From Archangium violaceum (lineage in GTDB: Bacteria > Myxococcota > Myxococcia > Myxococcales > Myxococcaceae), in the NCBI RefSeq assembly GCF_016887565.1, contig NZ_CP069396.1:3375001-3439000 (forward strand): a stretch of 64,000 nucleotides of DNA, in the 5' to 3' direction. Under the pieces are notes generated by a model that did no database searches, was not told the origin of the DNA, and worked only from the letters and a program-made list of their open reading frames with translations. The stretch's first letter is position 1; the number at the start of each line of letters is the position of its first letter. This document shows, one piece after another, positions 24,251-33,099 of this stretch. The translations under genes were made by a program, and so were the position numbers.

Positions 24251-25761
24251 GCGAGGAGCTCGGTGAGCTCCGCGTTCGCCACGCCTCGGGCGTCCTCTCC
24301 GAACGAGGTCACAGGCATGCCGAAGACGTGCCGCATGATGGTGTACCACATATCGCGGAGCTGCCGGTCGTTGCCCACCGAGTCATAGGCGATGTGCGTG
24401 TTCCGCTTCAGGACACCGTTGCCACCGGCGATCAGGATCGGCAGATCGAACGCATCGTGGTCGTGCGTGCGCATCTCGCTGAGGAACACGAGCGTGGTGT
24501 GATCGAGCACGGTGCCATCGCCTTCGGGGATGGCATCCAGCTTGAGAGCGAGTTCCGCCACCTTGCGGCCCATCCAGGCGTTGATGGCCGCGAAGTCGCG
24601 GTTGCTCGGCCTCACGATCTTGTACTTGCCATTCTCCGTCGTATCGGCCAGCTCGCCCTCTCCGTGCTGGCTGCCGTGGTAGTGGAGGCTGGCTCCCGCA
24701 TTGTACGCGAGCCCCACGCGCGTACGGTCCGAGGCGGGGATGTTGCGATATTCGAACTCGGAACGCGCGTCATCGAGCAGGTGGGTCACCACGCGCGTGC
24801 GATCGCACTCGAAGGCGAGTGTGATGAGATCGTTCATCACGTCGGCGTGGAGCTCGTGATCGTACCCGTCCTGTCCCTGGGACAGACCCTGCTGCGGGCC
24901 GGGCGGCTCGGGCACTGCGTTGGGGGCGGGAAGCGTACGGCATGTGGCCGAGACCTGATCGGCGGCGAGCTCGAGGCTCCGCACGGTCGTCAGATACTGG
25001 TCCAGCACCTGCTGATCGCGGCTGCTCACGCGCTTCTTGATGCGATTCGTGTCCTCGCGGACCGCGTCCAGCACGCTCTTCTCTCGCGCCTTGAGCCTGG
25101 CGAGCTCCGCCGGAGTCTGAGCGTTGCCGCTTCCGACCAACGCGTCGAAAATGACACGTGGATTGACGTTCCGCTTGAGCGGCTCGGTCGGCGACTTCCA
25201 CGACAGCACTTGGTTGTAGGCGTAGCTGCGGTAGTCGAAGAAGCCGGGCTTGACGCCCAGACCGGTCTGCATCGAGTTGAGGCCGGTCTGGCCCCGCAGG
25301 GTCTGCGCGATGAGCTGATCCACCGAGGTGGTGCTTCGCACCGCGGAGTCGAGGGGGAGGTTCGCCTTACGCGCGGCCTCATCGGCATCGATGCAGGTGG
25401 TGACGGCCGACATGCAACGCGCGTGCGACGGCTCGACGCTCGGGGTCGGCTTGTCGCCGTCGTTGCTCCACGTGTAGTTGCCCAGTCGGCTCACCATCAT
25501 CACCTTGTGCTTGATGGGCTGGAAGGGCGTGAGCACGTTGGGCAGCTGGAACGCGTCACCCGAGACCGACGTTCCGAACGCGGGAGCCGTGCTCCACCAA
25601 TCGTGCGGAGCGCCGTTGGGGAAGGCGCAGATCAACAAACGGCGAGGAATGCTCCCGGCCGCGGCGCGGGCGACGCGAGGCGCGAGCGCCTCCAACCAGG
25701 GAAGGAAAAGCGCGACGCCTGCTCCACGCAGGACGGTTCGGCGCGACAATTGGGTCTTCAT
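24247..25761 (-). CDS. DUF1552 domain protein, Tat-exported
   Basis: 504 residues. A twin-arginine signal (SRRTVLRGAG, then a hydrophobic stretch to ARAAAG) indicates folded export. The remainder matches DUF1552 throughout: CAFPNGAPHDWWSTAPAFG, a region with MSAVTTCID, and near the end FLSEMRTHDHDAFDLPILIAGG. The fold is alkaline-phosphatase-like by family knowledge; the reaction is unknown. These proteins nearly always pair with DUF1592 proteins, as here: the start overlaps the stop of the DUF1592 gene by ATGA. The gene is the second in the minus-strand cluster. Confidence 0.9.
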   Translation of the reverse strand: MKTQLSRRTVLRGAGVALFLPWLEALAPRVARAAAGSIPRRLLICAFPNGAPHDWWSTAPAFGTSVSGDAFQLPNVLTPFQPIKHKVMMVSRLGNYTWSNDGDKPTPSVEPSHARCMSAVTTCIDADEAARKANLPLDSAVRSTTSVDQLIAQTLRGQTGLNSMQTGLGVKPGFFDYRSYAYNQVLSWKSPTEPLKRNVNPRVIFDALVGSGNAQTPAELARLKAREKSVLDAVREDTNRIKKRVSSRDQQVLDQYLTTVRSLELAADQVSATCRTLPAPNAVPEPPGPQQGLSQGQDGYDHELHADVMNDLITLAFECDRTRVVTHLLDDARSEFEYRNIPASDRTRVGLAYNAGASLHYHGSQHGEGELADTTENGKYKIVRPSNRDFAAINAWMGRKVAELALKLDAIPEGDGTVLDHTTLVFLSEMRTHDHDAFDLPILIAGGNGVLKRNTHIAYDSVGNDRQLRDMWYTIMRHVFGMPVTSFGEDARGVANAELTELLA

Positions 25762-27314
25762 GGAGCCTCCTCGGCGTGCCCACGGAAGGCGGGCGAAACC
25801 ACGACCTGGTGAAGGAGCTCGCGGAGCGTTCCTGCATTCCAGGTGGATGTTAACCTGGCGACCTGTGGCTCATCGTCCGGCCCCAGGCTGCGGCGCATGG
25901 CGAAGCTGTACAGCTTCCGCGGCGCGCAAGCGCCGAGTCGCGAATCCTTCGCAAGCAGCGGCAGCAGCTCCGACACGTTGGCGATGGGTGTGCCCTCGTA
26001 GACGCCGCTCGCGTCAATGGGCTGCCCCTCGTCCTGGGTGCGGTAGCGGCCCACTGCATCGAAGTTCTCGAGGCTGAGTCCGAGTGGATCGAGCATGTTG
26101 TGGCAGCCCGCGCAGGACGGATTACGCCGGTGCGCCTCGAGTCGCTCACGGACGGTTTTGGGCGTCGGGCCATCCTGCGGCGGAAGCTCCGTGATGACTC
26201 CTGGCGGAGGCGTCATGTCGGTGCAGAAGAGCGACGTGATGACGCCCTTGGCTCGGGAGGTGGGCGAGGTGCGATCGCTGTGGGAGCTGAGCGTCAGGAA
26301 GGCCGGCAGCGTCAGGAAGCCGCGGCGCTGCAGGGTCGTCGGGTCCGCGGCGAGCAGCGGCTGGATCGCCGTGTTCGCCGGGTGCGGGGCCAGGAACAGC
26401 TCTCTCCAGGGAGTGGTCCCGGTCACGAAGCCATACAAGAAGTCGTTGGCCTGCGCCTCGACCCCCTTTGCCACCGTCGGCGTCCATTGGGGGAAGCGGC
26501 TGGTGTCGACGCTGTGGCTCGAGAGGCGCACGGTGCCGAGCCATTGGCCGAGGAAGTGGGAGACGAAGCGCTGACCTCGCGGATCCGCGAGCATCTTGTC
26601 CGTCATGGCGATCAGCGCCGCGTCATCGTCGAGCTTGCCGCTCTCGGCGATATCGAGCAGCTCATCGTCGGGCATGGAGCCCCAGAGCAGGTAGGAGAGG
26701 CGGCTCGCCAGCGCCGCGGACTCGAATGCGCTCTTCCCTTGTCCGGGACGCTCGATGCGAAGGAAGAACGATGGACTGCTGAGCATCACCCGGAGCACGT
26801 GCGCGACCGCGTCCACGTGGCCCATCTCCAGCGACTGTCTCGCCTTGTGGTAGGTCGCCATGTACGCGTCCACCTCTTCGGCGTCGAGGGAGCGGCGAAA
26901 CGCGCGGCGACCCAGCTTCTTCACGAGGGACTTCGGACATTCATCATCCGTGTCACTGGTGGGAGTGCAGGTGACCAGGCGCGCGGTAAGCGCGGGCGAC
27001 TCGAAGGCCTTGTCCACCACGTCGCGGGCGGCGTTGAAGACCGCTTCACTTTGAACCTGTGACAGGGAGGCGAGCACGCCCACGTTCGCGTCGAACTCGG
27101 ACGCTGAAACCGCTGGGAAGTAGTCGGCCGGCCGAGACGTGACTCCGAGCAGATCCTGAATCGTCGCGTTGTATTCCGACGCTGTCAGCAGATGCGCCGA
27201 CATCGTCTCGCCCTCACCTCGGTTCGACAGAGAAAGATAGGAAGATCCCTCGCATGCCGAGAGCCCGAGAAAAACACAGACTCCAACACGTTTGAAGGCC
27301 AAGCCGAGACGCAT
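25758..27314 (-). CDS. DUF1592/DUF1588 cytochrome-like lipoprotein
   Basis: 518 residues from ATG 27314, preceded by AAGGAG at good spacing. The signal ends FLGLSAC. The order is DUF1587-like (LLTASEYNATIQDLLG), DUF1595-like (FGRRAFRRSL form: KLGRRAFRRSLDAEEVDAYM), DUF1592 (SRLSYLLWGSMPDDELLDIA), DUF1588 with one haem-c type site CAGCH followed by NMLDPLGLSLENFD, then a DUF1585-like end (RKLYSFAMRRSLG). Family members are thought to be periplasmic mono-haem proteins that work with DUF1552 partners; the substrate is unknown. It is the first gene of the minus-strand cluster and faces the sigma-factor gene across a 270-base divergent gap that must hold both promoters. Confidence 0.9.
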   Translation of the reverse strand: MRLGLAFKRVGVCVFLGLSACEGSSYLSLSNRGEGETMSAHLLTASEYNATIQDLLGVTSRPADYFPAVSASEFDANVGVLASLSQVQSEAVFNAARDVVDKAFESPALTARLVTCTPTSDTDDECPKSLVKKLGRRAFRRSLDAEEVDAYMATYHKARQSLEMGHVDAVAHVLRVMLSSPSFFLRIERPGQGKSAFESAALASRLSYLLWGSMPDDELLDIAESGKLDDDAALIAMTDKMLADPRGQRFVSHFLGQWLGTVRLSSHSVDTSRFPQWTPTVAKGVEAQANDFLYGFVTGTTPWRELFLAPHPANTAIQPLLAADPTTLQRRGFLTLPAFLTLSSHSDRTSPTSRAKGVITSLFCTDMTPPPGVITELPPQDGPTPKTVRERLEAHRRNPSCAGCHNMLDPLGLSLENFDAVGRYRTQDEGQPIDASGVYEGTPIANVSELLPLLAKDSRLGACAPRKLYSFAMRRSLGPDDEPQVARLTSTWNAGTLRELLHQVVVSPAFRGHAEEAP

Positions 27315-27584
27315 GGTCGCTCCTTGCAGAGACGCCGAAGGACCGAAAGGAGCTTCGGGAAAAGCGCATGTCTGCGAATGCCATCGCGTCTGTAGAGACT
27401 CTTGCGGCTGTATTCGGCTCAACAAAATCGACAAGCCTTGTTCGTTTGCTCGAGGTGTGGAGGCAGGCAGCGCCCGGTGTAGGTGAAGGAAGCACCTTGA
27501 GCTCTCAGTGTGCTGTGGTGTGGGTGACCATGCGTGAACACCGTGGCGTGACCTGGTTTTGCGCGGTAGTGTCTCTAAAGAGTC

Positions 27585-28130
27585 ATGTCTGTACCCGGGC
27601 GACTCATTCCATTGCACCAGGACCCCACCGAGCTGGAGGTCGACCCGGCCGACTTCACAGCCGTGGTTCGGGCGTACCGCCCCTACATAGCGGGGGTGGT
27701 GAAGCGCATGTTGGGGCGTGACGACGAGGTCGACGACATCGTGCAGGACACCTTCGTGCGTGCCCTCGATGGTCTCAAGCGGCTCGAAAACCCCCTGCGG
27801 ATCAAGCCCTACCTGGCGTCGACCGCGGTGCGGCTGACGCTGAGGCGGCTGCGAAGGCGGCGGGTGCAGCGCGCTTTCGGCCTGTGGGAGCGTTGGCACC
27901 CCACGCTGCTCTCCACGCCCCGCGCCAACGGCGAGCACCGGGCGCTGTTGAGCGACGTGTACCGGGTGCTCGACGGCAGGTCGGCGGACGAGCAGGTGGC
28001 GTGGAGCCTGCGCTATCTCGAGGGGGAGCGGCTCGAGCGCGTCGCCGAGCTGTTGGGCTGCTCGCTCTCGACGGCCAAACGACGCATCGCCGCGGTGGAC
28101 GCGGCGATGGAGGAGGCGCACCGTGACTGA
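27585..28130 (+). CDS. ECF-type RNA polymerase sigma factor
   Basis: The 181-residue protein has a sigma-2 region (YRPYIAGVVKRMLGRDDEVD, then DIVQDTFVRALDGLKRL) and a sigma-4 region with the HTH (LERVAELLGCSLSTAKRRIAAVDAAM). Length and lack of regions 1 and 3 are those of ECF sigma factors. The gene ends inside the start of the anti-sigma gene (8-base overlap), so the two are coupled. It is transcribed divergently from the DUF1592/DUF1552 cluster. By analogy with other sigma/FecR pairs it should direct transcription of its own operon and perhaps of the divergent cluster. Confidence 0.9.
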   Translation: MSVPGRLIPLHQDPTELEVDPADFTAVVRAYRPYIAGVVKRMLGRDDEVDDIVQDTFVRALDGLKRLENPLRIKPYLASTAVRLTLRRLRRRRVQRAFGLWERWHPTLLSTPRANGEHRALLSDVYRVLDGRSADEQVAWSLRYLEGERLERVAELLGCSLSTAKRRIAAVDAAMEEAHRD

Positions 28131-29259
28131 ACTGCACCAGCGTCTGGCTGAGGCGGCGCGCTCGCTCGAACCGCAGTACTCGACCCACGAGGCGACCCTG
28201 TTCGAAGCGGAGGTGCGCCGGCGCTACCACCAACGGGCGGTGCGCCGGCGGGTGGCTCTGGCCGGGCTCGGCGTTGCGGTGCTCCTGCTGGTCGGGCTCT
28301 TCGTCCCGTCGAAGCTGCGCGGGCCCGGCGTTCCCGAGGTCGCGATCGGTGAAGACGCGCGGGTGGTGATGCCCATCGGCGCGCCGGTGCGCACCCTCCG
28401 CTCGGAGCCGGGACTCTTGTGGCTCGAGGTCGAGCGTGGCGCCATGCGCTTCAGTGTCGCCCCGCAGCACGGGCGGCTGGTGCGGGTGTCGGCTGGCGCG
28501 GTGGATGTCGAGGTGGTCGGCACTGTGTTTTCGGTCACCCGAGGTGACGAGCAGGTGAGCGTGGTGGTCACCGAGGGCCGCGTTCGGGTGCGCGCCGGAG
28601 CTCGGGAGACGCTGCTGGCGGCGGGCGAGCAAGGCACCTTCCGCGCCGAGGCGCTCGCCCCTGAAGCTGCCGGCGCGCCCGCCGGGCCTGAGAAGGTGAC
28701 GACCGAGGCGGGCGAGGACGGTGGTGTGCCCGCGATGCCCGGGGCGCCGAGCGTGGCGTCGGCACCGCAGCCCCCGGGCAGGAAGAGCGTGCGTCGTCCG
28801 GCCACCTGGCGAGCGCTCGCCGAGCAGGGCAATTTCCAGACTGCATGGTCGGCGCTGCAGCGCGAGGGCGCTCCCGATGACGAGCCCGGCGATCTGCTCC
28901 GCGCCGCCGACGTGGCCCGTCTCAGTGGCCACCCCGAGGCTGCGCTCGCCCCGCTCCGCCGGGTGCTGTCGCGCTTTCGCGGTGACCCGCGCGCGTCGCT
29001 CGCCGCCTTTACCCTTGGTCGGGTGCTGCTCGACGACCTGGGCAACCCGCGAGAGGCGGCCGACGCGTTTCTCGAGGCGCACGCGCTGGCCCCGAAGGGC
29101 CCGCTCGCCCCCGACGCGCTTGCCCGCGCCGTCGAGGCCCAGGCCCGGGCGGGAGACGCCGCGGCCGCCCGCAGCACTGCCGAGCGCTTCGTCGACGAGT
29201 TTCCGCGGTCGGGGCGGGTCGACGCCGTGAGACAGTGGGGAAGGCTCGGAGCACCGTGA
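28123..29259 (+). CDS. FecR-type anti-sigma factor with TPR-like C-terminal part
   Basis: 378 residues. A cytoplasmic N-terminus of about 40 residues is followed by one membrane helix (VALAGLGVAVLLLVGLFV, about 45-63). A FecR domain covers about 85-180 (LWLEVERGAMRFSVAPQHGR, VEVVGTVFSVTRGDEQVSVV, VTEGRVRVRAG). A Pro/Ala linker and C-terminal helical repeats resembling TPRs (GHPEAALAPLRRVLSRFRGD) complete it. It should hold the sigma factor at the membrane and read a periplasmic signal, as FecR proteins do. The sigma gene overlaps its start and a 17-codon frame begins at its stop codon. Confidence 0.85.
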   Translation: MTELHQRLAEAARSLEPQYSTHEATLFEAEVRRRYHQRAVRRRVALAGLGVAVLLLVGLFVPSKLRGPGVPEVAIGEDARVVMPIGAPVRTLRSEPGLLWLEVERGAMRFSVAPQHGRLVRVSAGAVDVEVVGTVFSVTRGDEQVSVVVTEGRVRVRAGARETLLAAGEQGTFRAEALAPEAAGAPAGPEKVTTEAGEDGGVPAMPGAPSVASAPQPPGRKSVRRPATWRALAEQGNFQTAWSALQREGAPDDEPGDLLRAADVARLSGHPEAALAPLRRVLSRFRGDPRASLAAFTLGRVLLDDLGNPREAADAFLEAHALAPKGPLAPDALARAVEAQARAGDAAAARSTAERFVDEFPRSGRVDAVRQWGRLGAP

Positions 29260-29312
29260 TGTCCCCTCTTTCGTCCAGGTACCCCGGCGCCGCGCAGGGG
29301 GCCCAGGCGTGA
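29259..29312 (+). CDS. 17-codon linking reading frame
   Basis: ATG 29259 shares its A with the anti-sigma stop (TGATG). The frame reads MSPLSSRYPGAAQGAQA and its TGA overlaps the next gene's ATG at 29312 (TGATG again). The peptide has no domain. It may simply carry ribosomes across a gap of about 50 bases. Confidence 0.35.
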   Translation: MSPLSSRYPGAAQGAQA

Positions 29313-30253
29313 TGGTCGCTGTGGTGTGGTTGGTGGCCGCCGTCTCGATGCCTGGCTCGGGGCGTGTAGCGATGCGCGCCACGGGTTGCCCACCAGGCGT
29401 CGAACCTGAGCTGCGCCGGCTGCTGGCGGTCGAGCTCAAGGTGCCCGTCGACGCGGCGTCCAGCGAGGGTGACACGCTGGTGACCGTCGACTGCACGGCG
29501 CCGCGCTACAGGGTGGCGCTCGAGGTGTTGAGCCGAAAGCCCGAGCAGTTCGAGGTCGACACCTCCGACATCAGCGGGTTGGCCGTTCCCCGAACGGTCG
29601 CGTTGTTGGTGGCCGAAGCCGTCGCGCGGCTGTGGTCTTCGCCCCCAGCGGAGCCTCCCCACCCGCCGGTCGAGGCCCCGCCCGCCCCACAGGCCCCGCC
29701 TCCTCCACCGACCCCGCCCGCCCCGCAGGGTGCGCCCGCTCCCATCGCTGAGCCGGGCCGGGTGCAGCTCGGCCTGTTCGGTGTCGGCCGCTCGGGGGCG
29801 GTGCCGCTGTTTGGCGGGGGGCTTGCGGCCGACGTGCGGCTTGGGAGCTGGGTGGGCATGCGCCTCGACGTGGCGTCGCTGCGGGGAGGAGCACAGCGGG
29901 CCTCGGGCTCGGTGTCGGCGACGCTGGTCGATGGGGGTGTCACCTTCGACGTGCGGGCCGAGCGGGCGCGGTGGATGGTTCGGGGCGGCGTCGGGCTGCG
30001 CGGCGGGCTCGGGGTGCTCAAGGGACTGCCCGCGGAAGGGCATGTGGGGGCTGTCACGCAGGGCGTGCTCTGGGGTCCCCAGGTGGGGGTGAGCGGCGAG
30101 TGGCGGCCGTGGAGGTGGCTTGCACTCGGGCTGGGCCTCGATGGAGCCGTCTGGGCCCCGCGCCTCGAGGGCACCGTGGTGGGCGAGTCGCCCGTTCGCG
30201 TCGGCGGCGCCTTCGGCTCGCTCTGGTTCTCGGGCGGCGTGCGCGGGTGGTAG
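29312..30253 (+). CDS. Periplasmic/outer-membrane protein with Pro-rich linker
   Basis: Roughly 313 residues, from ATG 29312 (GTG 29309 also possible). A hydrophobic N-terminus (VAVVWLVAAVSM) leads to an alpha/beta domain of about 100 residues with two cysteines. A proline-rich linker (PPAPQAPPPPPTPPAPQ) follows, then a Gly/Val/Arg beta-barrel-like part (GRVQLGLFGVGRSGAVPLFG) to the C-terminus. The order is the same as in the protein at 20818-22227 in the divergent cluster. No enzyme motif is present. Third in the sigma operon, it may be the surface partner of the cytochrome that follows 13 bases downstream. Confidence 0.7.
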   Translation: MVAVVWLVAAVSMPGSGRVAMRATGCPPGVEPELRRLLAVELKVPVDAASSEGDTLVTVDCTAPRYRVALEVLSRKPEQFEVDTSDISGLAVPRTVALLVAEAVARLWSSPPAEPPHPPVEAPPAPQAPPPPPTPPAPQGAPAPIAEPGRVQLGLFGVGRSGAVPLFGGGLAADVRLGSWVGMRLDVASLRGGAQRASGSVSATLVDGGVTFDVRAERARWMVRGGVGLRGGLGVLKGLPAEGHVGAVTQGVLWGPQVGVSGEWRPWRWLALGLGLDGAVWAPRLEGTVVGESPVRVGGAFGSLWFSGGVRGW

Positions 30254-30266
30254 ACTGGCGAAGCCG

Positions 30267-32186
30267 ATGCGCAGACGGTCGCCCGACATGCTGGTGCTGG
30301 CGCTGGTGCTCGCGGGGTGCGAGCCGGTCAAGCTCGGTGGCGGCGCTGGGGTGGTGCTCGGTCCCGGCCCGCAGCAGTGCCGGCAGGCGTCGCTCCCCCG
30401 GGTGACCCCGCTGTTCGCCGAAGGCCCCGCCGAGACCGGCCCCATCATCCGCCACCGGGAGGACGGCGTCCTCGTCACCGAGGTCGCCGGGCGGGTGCGC
30501 GGCCGTCATGAGCGCGAGGAGCGCTTCGGTTCCTTCGACACGCGCTCGTTCGAGAACCGGAGCTACCGGCTCGTGGTCGAAGACGCGGTCGCGGCCGGCC
30601 GTTCCGAAATCAAGATCACGTACTACCCCATCGCCGATGTCTCGATGTACGGCCCAATCACCAACTTCCGCAGCTGGAAGAAGTACGGCCTCGAGGGAAA
30701 CCAGAACGGGGGCTACACCTTTCACGTCAACCAGCAGATGCGTCAGGTGTCGCCGCGCCAGCTCGATCAGACGGTGACCGACAACGTCCGCGAAGGCCGG
30801 CCGCTCCGCGCGGGTGACATCCTCGACTTCGAGCTCGGCATCTACCTTGCCGGCGCCGATCCCATGGACCCCGCCCCCATTGCCGGCGGGTCGTCCTATT
30901 TCTCCGACACCTTCCGCTACCAGGTCGGCCTCGGCGGCCTCACTCCAGAGACCTTCGACTCCGCCGGCATGTTGGGGCCTCCTCCCGACGCCCGCCTCGG
31001 CGGAGGCACCACCGTGCCATTCGTCGCCCTCGCCGACGGCACCCCGGTCGAGCCGAAGTACGCGCTCTCGCAGTTGGCGCTCAACATCCAGTGGCCACAC
31101 CCTCAAGGGTTTCTCGAAGGCCGCCGGCTCTTCTACACCGAGCTCGACACGGGCGCCCACGTCGAGGCGGGCAACCCGCCCCTACCGTTGCAGGACGTGC
31201 TGGGGCCGCTGTTCAACGCCAGGAGCTGCATCGCCTGCCATGCCTTCAACGGCCGCGGCGTGTTGCCGCCGGTGGGAGAGCAGGTGCAATCGCTGGTGCT
31301 CAGGCTGACCGGCGAGCCGGAATTCGGCGACCAGCTTCAGCCCCAGGAGGCCCCGGTGCGGCTTTCGCGCATCGAGCCGCAGCCGGTGACGCTCAGCGAC
31401 GGCGAGGTGGTGATGCTGCACCGGCCGGTGTTCGACGCCGGCCGGCCGCTGCGCGCGTCGGCGCGGCTGGCGCCGGCTCTGGTCGGCCTGGGGCTGCTCG
31501 AGGCGGTCGACGAATCGACCATCCTGGCGGCCGCCGACGAGACCGACTGCGACGGGGACGGCATCTCGGGCCGCCCTGTGCTGAGCAGAGGCGCGCCGGG
31601 TGAAGAACCGCGGCTCGGCCGCTTTGGCTGGAAGGCTGAGCACCCGTCGGTCTCCGCGCAGGTCGACGCCGAGCTCGAGGCCCACCTCGGAGTGGGGGTG
31701 ACGGCGAGCGCGCTCAGCGGCGAAGACCGGTCTCGCCTCGTCACCTATCTGCGGCTGCTCGGGGTCATACCGCAGCGCGTGACCTCGCCGGTGCAGGTCC
31801 GTCGCGGCGCCGAGGTGTTCGCCGCGGTGGGTTGTGGCGCCTGTCACCTGCGCGAGCTGACGACGGGTGGGCGCCACCCGTTCGAGGAGCTCCGTGCACA
31901 GACGGTGCACCCCTATACCGACCTGCTGCTTCACGACATGGGCGCGGGGCTGGCGGACGACTCCGGCCTGCCCGAGGCGAGTGAATGGCGCACGGCTCCA
32001 CTGTGGGGCCTGGGCTTCACCGCGCAGGTGTCTGGCGCCGTCAACCTGCTGCACGATGGGAGGGCCGGCTCGGTGCTCGAGGCGGTGCTGTGGCACGGCG
32101 GGGAAGCGCAGGCGGCGCGGGACGCGGTGGTGGCGCTGCCGCGAGAAGACCGCCTGGCGTTGCTCACCTTCCTCGACAGCCTCTGA
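30267..32186 (+). CDS. Di-haem cytochrome c of the DHOR family, lipoprotein (second copy)
   Basis: 639 residues. The signal MRRRSPDMLVLALVLAGC gives a lipoprotein. An N-terminal beta-rich part carries TYYPIADVSMYGPITNFRSW; haem motifs CIACH (about residue 321) and CGACH (about 523) follow. The C-terminal DHOR pattern is TVHPYTDLLLHDMGAGL, SEWRTAPLWGLGF, LLHDGRA, VLWHGGEA. It is a paralogue of the protein at 17206-19542 with the same order of parts, but shorter. It is the last gene of the sigma/anti-sigma operon, so expression is probably under that sigma factor. A near-identical copy of its last 298 coding bases plus 3' region is found at 44893-45267. Confidence 0.9.
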   Translation: MRRRSPDMLVLALVLAGCEPVKLGGGAGVVLGPGPQQCRQASLPRVTPLFAEGPAETGPIIRHREDGVLVTEVAGRVRGRHEREERFGSFDTRSFENRSYRLVVEDAVAAGRSEIKITYYPIADVSMYGPITNFRSWKKYGLEGNQNGGYTFHVNQQMRQVSPRQLDQTVTDNVREGRPLRAGDILDFELGIYLAGADPMDPAPIAGGSSYFSDTFRYQVGLGGLTPETFDSAGMLGPPPDARLGGGTTVPFVALADGTPVEPKYALSQLALNIQWPHPQGFLEGRRLFYTELDTGAHVEAGNPPLPLQDVLGPLFNARSCIACHAFNGRGVLPPVGEQVQSLVLRLTGEPEFGDQLQPQEAPVRLSRIEPQPVTLSDGEVVMLHRPVFDAGRPLRASARLAPALVGLGLLEAVDESTILAAADETDCDGDGISGRPVLSRGAPGEEPRLGRFGWKAEHPSVSAQVDAELEAHLGVGVTASALSGEDRSRLVTYLRLLGVIPQRVTSPVQVRRGAEVFAAVGCGACHLRELTTGGRHPFEELRAQTVHPYTDLLLHDMGAGLADDSGLPEASEWRTAPLWGLGFTAQVSGAVNLLHDGRAGSVLEAVLWHGGEAQAARDAVVALPREDRLALLTFLDSL

Positions 32187-32210
32187 CGTGCCAAAACGTG
32201 CACCGGCGCT

Positions 32211-32234
32211 GACCCGAGCTTCGCTCGTCGGGTC
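32211..32234 (+). terminator. Hairpin after the DHOR gene
   Basis: GACCCGA (32211-32217) pairs with TCGGGTC (32228-32234), with an inner AGC/GCT pairing around a TTC loop. A TCTCTC stretch follows instead of a T-run, so it is a weak or imperfect terminator. It is copied in the 44893-45267 duplicate. Confidence 0.5.
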
Positions 32235-32280
32235 TCTCTGGACGCAGTCCGGAGACGACACATCCACCTCAGGCGTATAG

Positions 32281-32316
32281 AAGCCTCCGGCGGGTTCGAT
32301 TCCCGTCGGGGACAAC
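32281..32316 (+). other. tRNA 3'-end-like segment
   Basis: AAGCCTCCGGCGGGTTCGAT followed by TCCCGTCGGGGACA gives a T-arm and a GTCGGGGA-type acceptor strand but no 5' part. It shares GAAGCCTCCGGCGGGTTCGA with the segment at 51349. It may be a target-site remnant. Confidence 0.45.
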
Positions 32317-32468
32317 CTGGGAAGCCCAGCAATCTCAAGGGGTTGCTCCCTCCGGCATCTCTAGCCGGGAGGGTAGCGGTCGATTTCATGCAACGGTGTC
32401 GCCCGGCCTGTCTCTTCCCGTCAGGAGGGGGCGTTCATGCCCCCCCAATAACTCCTCGGGAGGACGAC

Positions 32469-32837
32469 ATGAAGGCGACGACGCGGTACCTGGTGCTTCT
32501 CTCCATGCTGGTGGTGGGCTGTGGTGACTCGAACGAAGACGATGTGGACGGGGACACCAACTCGTTCCCAGAGACCCTTGAGTGTGGCGACATAAGCTGC
32601 AAGCGCGCCACTCAATACTGCGCGACCATCGCAAACGCTGAGACGCGCTCTGTGTGTCTGAATAAGAAGGAGAGCTGCAAGAGCTGTGACTGCGTGAATA
32701 TGGACACAGACCTCACCGCCCAGACCGGGCGCCAGGACTGCACCGCGACCGACAGGCTAAATGTGTACCTCTCATGCGCTTATTATGATGATGTGGACTA
32801 CATCAAGACCCACTGCATAGTACGCGCTCGCTATTAG
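32469..32837 (+). CDS. Small cysteine-rich lipoprotein
   Basis: 122 residues from ATG 32469 behind CTCGGGAGG. The signal ends SMLVVGC (Cys18), followed by an Asp/Glu-rich tether and a domain with ten cysteines (LECGDISCKRATQYCA, CKSCDCVNMD). No family is recognised. A partial second copy of the domain start (IECGDNTCQR) follows at 32859-32924, which shows that the gene once had a tandem neighbour. The product is probably a surface lipoprotein of unknown role. Confidence 0.65.
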   Translation: MKATTRYLVLLSMLVVGCGDSNEDDVDGDTNSFPETLECGDISCKRATQYCATIANAETRSVCLNKKESCKSCDCVNMDTDLTAQTGRQDCTATDRLNVYLSCAYYDDVDYIKTHCIVRARY

Positions 32838-32858
32838 AACAGTCAGCAGAGCGCGCCC

Positions 32859-32924
32859 ACGACCATCGAGTGCGGCGACAACACATGCCAACGCATACGC
32901 ATAGGACGAATGGGAGGCCTGTAG
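32859..32924 (+). pseudogene. Fragment of a second cysteine-rich lipoprotein gene
   Basis: Encodes TTIECGDNTCQRIRIG, matching ECGDISCKRA of the gene just upstream, then stops where IS-end repeat copy D begins. It has no start codon and no signal. Confidence 0.55.
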
Positions 32925-32925
32925 A

Positions 32926-33015
32926 GAAGGTGAGGGCTGGAGCAGAGGGGCCAAGGAGGGCTGCGGACGGGTGCCGCTGAGCTGTGCGCCAGGCCGGTGG
33001 AGAGGCCGTGAGGGC
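32926..33015. repeat. Dispersed IS-end repeat, copy D
   Basis: GAAGGTGAGGGCTGGAGCAG, then GGGGCCAAGGAGGGCTGCGG and CGCCAGGCCGGTGGAGAGG. The inner part (GGCCGGTG...GAGAG) matches copy A at 570-595 and extends the shared unit to about 80-90 bases. Confidence 0.7.
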
Positions 33016-33099
33016 AACGCCGCTCCCGGCTCGGTCCTGACAGTCAATACCCCTCTTCAAGACGGTCCGATACATTGTCGACGGCTGGGAGGAGGACCG

